Source: Elephas maximus indicus (taxonomy: Eukaryota > Chordata > Mammalia > Proboscidea > Elephantidae). From it: a stretch of DNA of 64,000 bases. Below are positions 52,527-61,500 of this stretch, piece by piece. The notes under the pieces are model-generated. The model saw nothing but the letters and a program-made list of their open reading frames with translations. It was not told where the DNA came from and ran no database searches. Position numbers and translations under genes: made by a program. The stretch lies in assembly GCF_024166365.1 (NCBI RefSeq), contig NC_064819.1, positions 208,593,293 through 208,657,292 of the forward strand, given 5' to 3'. Each line of letters begins with the position of its first letter. Within the stretch, counting starts at the first letter, position 1.

Positions 52527-55500
52527 GTATATATATATACACACACATAGGTACATATATGCACTCATATATGTATACATATACACACACACCATGGAGT
52601 GGAGCCCTGGTGGCGCAGTATTAAGAGCTCAGTTTCTAGCCAATAGGTTAGCAGTTCAAAGCCACCACGTGCTTTTTGGAAACCCTATGGGGCAGTTCTA
52701 CTCTGTCCTACAGGGTCACTGTGAATCGGAATTGACTCAATGGCAATAGATTTGGTTTGATTTATATATATGGAGCTGTTCTATTCTTCATACATGGGGT
52801 AGCTATGAGTTGGAATCGACTTGATGACAACAACAAATTTGTGTATGAGTGTGTGTATGTATATATGTCAAGGAGCCCTGGGGGTACAACAGTTCAGCCC
52901 TTGGCTGCTTACTGAAAGGTTGGCAGCTCAAACCCACCCAGTGGCTCCACAGTTGATCATCCTTCCTCCCGTTTTCTCTATGTATTCTTTTGAAGTCATA
53001 GTCAGAATATTTTCAAAAGCAAGTAACAGAAATTTAATTCCAATCAGCTTATGAACAAATGGCAATTTACTAACTCAAGATTTATGTAGTTTTAAGTATG
53101 GCTAGATCCCTGGATTCAGCCAATGTTACCAGGGCTCTCTTTCCCTTCTTCAGCTCTGTTTCCTTATGTGTGTTGTCTAAACTAGATATATGTGTTGCAT
53201 AAAACCAAAAAGACAAGTACAAATTTCTATTAAGGGATACTGAAAAAACATATATATATGGAGAGACGTCCCATGTTTAAAGATGCTGATTGCCTACAAA
53301 TTAATCTCAAATTCAATTCAATCCCAGTATAAATTCCTGAATAGGATTCTCTTATGGACCTTGACAAACTGATTCTAAAGATAATATGGAAAAAAAAAAA
53401 AGAAAAGGGCAAGAATGGTTAAGAAAAATTTATGAAAAACAGTGAGTGAGACTTGCATTGTTGTTAGTTGCCATCAAGTCGTCCGCCTGACCATGGCAAC
53501 CCCATGCACAACAGGATTGGACCGTTGTGATCCATAGGATTTTGACTGGATGACTTTTCAGGACTCCTTTTAGAAATCTAATCACACATTTTAAGACGTT
53601 CATATGCTCCATAAAGCTCACTTATGGACAAGTGTGCATGATCCCAAGTTAGAAGTCTTTAAATTTCATCACTATTTTTAATGACTATATAGTATTCCAT
53701 GGTCTAGATCTTCGTTAAGATTCACCAATATTCTCTTCTTATTCTTCTAGTCTATTATCCAACCTACTTATTTACTTTTCTTTAAATTTCAAAGATTCTT
53801 TTTTTTTTTAACATCTAAAATGTCTATTCTTTTCCAAATTCCTTTTTTTAATTCGCTCCTGTTATTGCCTTGATTTCTCTTTGAACTTTTAAACATGCTT
53901 TTTTAAAAGTCTCTTTTGGATTGTTTTATTCTCTCCAGTTCTTGAAGTGACAAATCTGCAGTATGTTTCATTTGCTGACCTTCCCTCATGGTGTTTTATT
54001 TTGGTGGTTGTTTTCCATGGGGAGGATAGCTGTCTTGGGCTGTGGGACTAGACAGAGTGGTGTCATGTTTGCATCTCCCTCTCCTGGGGACCCTATGGAA
54101 ATCTTATTTTTTCACACGCTTTTATGTTTTATGTCATAGCTCAGGGTCTCTAATATTCAGAGATCTTTAATGTGGATCTTGTGGCTGTGTGTCTTAAAGG
54201 CTTGTTTTTCTAATTTCTCCAAGGTCTGCCTTTCTTCTTATAGCCCAGCAGAATCAAGCTTCCTTGCTTCTTCCCTGTGGGGTCATAATTCTTCTCGGTA
54301 AGAAAGTCCCAGTCATTGAGATGAGGTGTAACACTCCTGTGAATATCTCATTTTCAGCCCCATTCACTGCTCTGTATTTCTCCTTCATTTCTGTGACCTG
54401 ATGATTTCTTTTTTTATTACCCTTCTTTTTAAATAAATTATGCTTTAAGACATTTTTGTTATAATTCCCCAGTACTTCGAGGTATTTAAAATTAGCACAT
54501 GGATTTCTACTCAGTTCAGTCTACTTATTTCTTGGAAGATTTATTTCTTTTTATAAATATGCCGTAATTTATCTAATCAATCTATTCTCAGATATTTGGC
54601 TTGTTTCCTAGTTTTGGTATTATAAACAACATTGAGATGAAAAATTTAGACATATCTTTAATTAGCATTTTAGAATAAACCCCTTGAAGATGAATTGTTA
54701 GATCTGAAGGCACAGAGGTATGACTGGTGATATTTGACCACTGTCAACTTGCCTCGTTGTCCATGCAACTCAAGGTTTGCACCAATCCCTATGGTTGCAG
54801 TTGGGTATGCTCCACTTGCCCCTGGCCATCTCCTTGAAGCCCCAATAAAACATGCACAAGGGACTGAAACTGGGCCATGAACAGGACTGTAGATGCTCAC
54901 CAACACAAAGTGTTTCTACAACACCACCAGACAAGAAGTTCTACCTAGACAGGAAAACAGGACCTTGGCTAAGCCCGCTCATCCCTGTACAGGACACTTT
55001 TCCAAGCTGTTGTCTCCATCATTTTCATTACAGTTTTGGCAGCATCTTTCTACTTCTTATCAGAAATTTAAGAGCAGAGAAATAGATTCAAATACTGTAT
55101 TACTAAACCTTTGTTATTTTTGCAAAGTACACATTGTACATTCAACGGCACACTGCAAAAACATTGCCATGAATTATTTAAATGAAACTATCCTTGTCAC
55201 AATAAATGAGCAAAGCACTTTTTGTTCATTGTCTCCTTACATATTGTTATTTCTCTTCATGGATTACTTATTCTGTGACATTAACCAAAATACAATGAGC
55301 CGTGATGTCATTACTGCAAACTACTCTAGTTCTTCTTCTGCCCAAGTACTGATTTTTTTTAATGTGACTGAAACATTTTTCTTCCTTCTTGCTTAAGATT
55401 CATTATACTTGAATGTGTCCTTGTCACAGTGCAGATTAGGAACGAATATAAAATAATGTATAATTGAGGTGTACTTTAAAAAGGAAACCACATTCAATTC

Positions 55501-58500
55501 TTTTGCTCTGTGAGGGTAGAACAGGAGAAGCTATAGGGCAAGTAAGAGGTGGGGAAAAAATTTTCTGAAAATACTGCTTTCTCTGGGCTAATTGTTCAGC
55601 CCAGTTTCTGGAGCCCTTCTTTGAAAAGGAGGCTGAAAATATTTCTAGTTTGTATCCTATTTTATTATTCTGTTTTATAATTCCTGGAGCCCTGGTGGTG
55701 CAGTAGTTAAGAGCTTAGGTGCTAACCAAAAGGTCGGCAGTTTGAATCCACCGCTACTCCTTGGAAACCCTATGGGGCAATTCTGTTCTGTCCTATAGGG
55801 TTGCTATGAGTCAGAATCGACTGGATGGCAATGGGTTTGGTCTGGGTTTTTATAATTCTATAGTCAAATGATAGTAAATGGTATCTCAAGGGCTAGTGAA
55901 ATGATTCTGAAGCCTACTTCGGGCAATGAGGAGTTAAGCTGGAAATTAACCATGACTGGTGTGGTCACAGTCTCATTCAGTTTGAATGTTAATCTCTATA
56001 TAAGGACAGGGTGATTATTATTATTACATACCGTTTTACCATCAAGGCTGAGAAAATCCCCAAAGGACACTTCTGCCTGTGGTTACTATATAATGGCAGT
56101 ACATGCACGATTTCATTCTTTGCCTTCCTACTTAACCAATACATACGCACTTGCACACACACTTTCCCTGGATTGGCATGCCAACAGGCTCATTTTAAGC
56201 AATTCTATTTTGTCTGAAATACGAAGTTGGAAACGAAGAAGAAGGATCAGTAGTTGAGTTGGAAAATATGGCCTTGGTGATAGAAAAAAGCAAATGGAAG
56301 AAATGATGAAGTAAAAGAGCTGAACAGAAGGTTTCAAAGGGTGGCTGGAGAAGACAAAGTATTTTTAATAAAATGTGCAAAGACCTGAAGTTAGAAAACC
56401 AAAAGGGAAAAACATGCCCAACATTTCTCAAGCTGAAAGAACTGCAGAAGAAATTCAAGCCTTGAGTTTCAATGTTGTAGAATCCTGTGGGCAAAATATT
56501 GAATGATGCAGGAAGCACAAAAGAAGATGGAAGGAATATACAGAGTCAGTGTACCAAAAAGAAATGGTTGACATTCAACCATTTCAGAAGTTAACATATT
56601 CTCAAGAACTGATGGTATTGAAGGAAGAAGTCCAAGCTGCATTGAAGACATCAACAAAAACAAGGCTCCAGTTGAGGTGTTTCAACAAAGGAATGCAATG
56701 CTGGAAGTGCTCACTTGTCTATGGTAAGAAATTTGAAAGACAGCTACGTGGTCAACGAATTGGAGGAGATCAGTACTGTGCCTGTTCCAAAGAAAGATGA
56801 TCCAAAAGGATGTGGAAATTATCAAGCAATATCATTTATATCACATTCAAGCAAAATTTTGCTGAAGATCATTCAAAAGCAGTTGCATTAGTGTGTCGAC
56901 AGGAAACTACCAGAAATTCAAGACAGATTCAGAAGAGGATGTGGAATGAGGGATATCATTACTGATGTCATATGGATCTTGGCTGAAAGCAGACACTAGC
57001 AGAAAGATGTTTACCTGTGTTTTATTGACTATGCAAAGGCATTTGACTGTGTGGATCATAACAAATTATGGATAGCATTGCAAAGAATGGGAATTTCAGA
57101 TCACTTAATTGTGCTCATGAAGAACCTGTGCATTGACCAAGAGGCAGTCGTTCAAACAGAACAAGGAAATACTGCATGGTTTAAAATCGGAAAGGCTGTA
57201 ACCTTTCACCATACTTATTCAATCTGTATACTCAGCAAATAATCTGAGAAGCTGTACTATATGAAGAATGTGGCATCAGGATTGAAGGAAGATATATTAA
57301 CAACCTGCAATATGCAGATGCACAAACTTGCTTGCTGAAAGTGAAGAGGACTTGAAGCACTTACTAATGAAGATCAAAGACTACACAGCATTCAGTATGG
57401 ATTACACTTCAACATAAAGAAAACAAAAATCCTCACAACTGGACCAATAAGCAACATCATGATAAATGGAGAAAAGATTGAGGTTGTCAGGGATTTCATT
57501 TCTTGGATGCATAATCAACACCCATGGAAGCAGCAGTCAAGAAATCAAAAGATGCATTGCATTGGGCAGATCTGCGGCAAAAGATCTCTTTAAAGTATTA
57601 AAAAGCTAAGAAAGATGTCACTTTGATGACTAAGGTGCACCTGACCCAAGTCATGTCTTATGGATTGAATTATGTTGCCCAAAAATGTGCGTCTAGGCCT
57701 TGATCCCCATTATTGTGTGGTTGTCCAGCATTTTGTGATCTGATGTGATTGTCCTATGTGTTATAAATCCCAACCTCTATGGTGTTAATAAGGCAGGATT
57801 AGAGGCAGTTATGTTAATGAGGCAGACACAATCTACACACCTAAGTTGTATCTTGAGTCAATCTCTTTTGAGATATAAAAAAGAAGAGAGCAGAGAGGAG
57901 GAGAACCTCATACCATCAGGAAAGAAGTGCTGGGAATGGAGTGTGTCCTTTAGTCCTGGGGTCCCTGTGCTGAGAATTTCCTAGACCAGGGGAAGATTGA
58001 TGACAAGGACCTTTGCCCAGTGCCTACAGAGAAAGACTCCCTTAGTGCTGGCATCCTGAATTCAGACTTTTAGCTTCCAAGGCTGTGAGAGAATAAACTT
58101 CTGTTTGTTAAAGCCATCCACTTACAGTATTTCTGTCACAGCAGCACTAGATATCTAAGACACCATGGTATTTTCAGTTGCCTCATATGCATGTGGAAGC
58201 TGAATAATAAATAAGAAAAACCAAAGAAGAATTGATACCTTTGAATTATGGTGTTGAATATTGAATATGCTATGGGCTCCCAGAGGAATAAACAAATCTG
58301 CTTTTGAAAAAGTACAATTGCGTGTGATATTAATGATATCGTTCAATAATTTCGACAGTCTGTTGGATCACCTTTCTTTGGAATGGGAAGAAATACGGAT
58401 CTTTTCCAGTTGGTTGGCCGGGTAGTTGTCTTCCAAATTTCTTGGCATAGATGAGTGAGTGCTTCCAGCGTTGCATCCATCTGGATTCAACTCCTGGCCC

Positions 58501-61500
58501 TGTTCTGACTGATGATATTGAATTTCTCCATCGTCTTTCCACAGATATAGCTGATTTGACTCCTGAGTATTCCACCTGTTGCTATTCATAAGGTTATCAC
58601 TGGCAAATTTTTATTTAGAAGTAGATCACCAGCTCCTTCTTCCTACCCTGTCTTATTCTGGAAACTCTACTGAAACCTGTCTTCCATGGGTAACCCTGCT
58701 GGTGTTTGAAATACCAGTGGCATAGCTTCCAGCATCACAGCAGCATGCAAGCTACCACAGTATGACAAACTGACAGAGGAGTGGCAGAACTAAGATATAA
58801 AATAGGGTTTATTGGGGGAAAATCTTCCAAACAGAGAAGGAGCAGAGCATGTGCTCTCTCAGCTGTCGTCATCCCAGCTTAGGCCAGGCATAGATGGACT
58901 GCGTGCACTCCAGCCAACGAGTAAGTGTGAACAGAGAAGAATCCTGCTCTCATAATGCTGGATATATTTATGTTTGTGTGTTGAGGGGTGGGCAGGGAAC
59001 ATTTATAGGACTGTTGTTGTTGGTAGGTGCCGTCGAGTCGGTTCCAACTCATAGCGACCCTATGCACAACAGAACGAAACACTGCCCGGCCCTGCGCCAT
59101 CCTTATAATCATTGTTATGCTTGAGCTCATTGTTGCAGCCACTGTGTCAATCCACCTCATTGAGGGCCTTCCTCTTTTCCACCGACCCTGTACTCTGCCA
59201 GGCATGATATCTTTCTCCAGGGACTGATCCCTCCTGACAACATGTCCAAAGTATGTAAGACGCAGTCTCGCCCTCCTTGCCTCTAAGGAGCATTCTGGTT
59301 GTACTTCTTCCAAGACAGATTTGTTCATTCTTTTGGTAATCTATGGTATATTCAATATTCTTTGCCAATACCACAATTCAAAGGCATCAATTCTTCTTCG
59401 GTCCTCCTTATTCACTGTCCAGCTTTCACATGCATATGATGCGATGAGGTGTTTCAATAAACAGATGCAGTGCTGGAGGTGCTCACTCATCTGTGCCAAG
59501 AAATATGGAAGACAGCTTCCTGGCCAACCAACTGGAAGAGAGCCATATTTATGCCTATTCCCAAGAAAGATGATGCAACCGAGTGTGGAAATTATAGAAC
59601 AATATCATTAATATCACACGCAAACAAAATTTTGCTGAAGTTCATTCAAAAACGGCTGCAGCAGTGTATCGACAGGGAACTGCCAGAAATTCAGGTCGGT
59701 TTCAGAAGAGGACATGAAACTGGGGATATCATTGCTGGTGTCAGATGGATCCTGGCTGAAAGCAGAGAGCACCAGAAAGATGTTTACCTGTGTTTTATTG
59801 ACTATGCAAATGCGTTCTACTGTGCAGATCATAACGAATTATGGATAACAGTGGGAAGAATGGGAATTCCAGAACACTTAATTGTGCACATGAGGAGCCT
59901 TTACATAGATCAAGAGGCAGTTTTTTGGACAGATCAAGGGGATACTGATTGTTTTAAAGTCAGGAAAGGTGTGCGTCAGGGTTGTATTCTTTCACCGTAC
60001 CTATTCGATCTGTATGCTGAGCAAATAATCCAAGAAGCTGGACTATATGAAGAAGAACGGGGCATCAGGATTGGAGGAAGACTCGTTAACAACCTGCGTT
60101 ATGCAGATGACACAACCTTGCTTGCTGAAATGAAGAGGATTTGAAGCACTTACTAATGAAGATCAAAGACCACAGCCTTCAGTATGGATTGCACCTCAGC
60201 ATAAAGAAAACAAAAATCCTCACAACTGGACCAATGAGCAACATCATGATAAACAGAGAAAAGATTGAAGTTGTTAAGAATTTCATTTTACTTGGATCCA
60301 CAATCAACAGCCATGGAAGCAGCAGTCAAGAAATCAAAAGACGCATTGCATTGGGTAAATCTGCTGCAAAGGATCTCTTTAAAGTGTTGAAGAGCAAAGA
60401 TGTCACCTTGAAGACTAAGATGCTCCTGACCCAAGCCATGGTATTTTCAATTGCGTCATATGCATGTTTCAATTTATAGGACTATGGAGTAATAAAACTC
60501 CTTGCCATTGAGTTGATTCTGACTCATAATGACCTTATAGGGCAGAGTAGAACTTCCCATAGAGTTTCTAAGGAGTGGCTGGTGAATTCGAACTGCTGAC
60601 CTTTTGGCTAGCAACTGAACCCCTAACCACTGAACCATCAGGGCTTCTAGAAAAGGAAGCTGCCTTATTGGAAAGGGATGTCTCAGAATTCTGCAGGGGT
60701 TCTTCCCTTGAACCAACTCAGATCTGTCGAGACAGCTGCTGCTGCTGTTTTTGTTGGCAGGTACCGTCCAGTTGATTTTGACTTAAGGGGTTTTCTAGGC
60801 TGTAGTCTTTATGTGAGCAGACGGATGTCTTTCTCCTATGGAGCCACTGGGTAGGGTCGAACTGCCCACTTTTCATTTAGCAGCCGAGTGCTTAACTGTT
60901 GCACCACCAGGGCTCTTAGCTCTCTACCAAGCCTGTATAAGGGGGCCACCTGGATCTGTCTCATTTTAGTCCAGCCCCTGGTACTTGAGGTTCATTTAAG
61001 GTAATTTTGCAAATTTTCTTAGATGAAACCAGATTATGTTTCTTCTCAAGTGGGGTGCCAATAAAATCTGATATGGAGCTCTGGTGGTACAGTAGTTAAG
61101 AAATTGGCTGCTAACCAAAAGGTCAGCAGTTCGAATCCACCAGCATCTCCTTGGAAACCCTATGGGGCAGTTCTACTCTGTCCTAAAGAGTCACTATGAA
61201 TCGAAATCGACTCCTTGGCAATGCATTTGCTTTTTTGGGTGGTGTGGAAGATGCTGTTGTTGTCTTGTGCTGTCAGGTAGATTCTGACTCATGGTGACCT
61301 CGTGTGTTACAGAGTAGAATTGCTCCATAGGGTTTTCTTGGCTGTAATCTTTATGGAACTAGATCACCAGGCCTTTCTTCCATGGTGCTGCTGAGTGGCT
61401 TTGAACTGCTTACCTTTCAGGTAACAGCCGCATGCAAACCATTTGTGCCATCCAGGTATGGACTGTAGGAAAACTAAAACGGAAGCTGGGAGACCAAGTA

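Noticed and set aside
54895-55396. 167-codon open frame in the ECT2L intron
   Set aside because: No recognisable domain, no signal of splicing or promoter, and poor Kozak context; likely chance.
59470-60144. RTE reverse transcriptase as a possible domesticated gene
   Set aside because: It is an inverted fragment with a target duplication, lacks a complete domain and carries changes at normally conserved residues (e.g. [11 protein letters not shown]).
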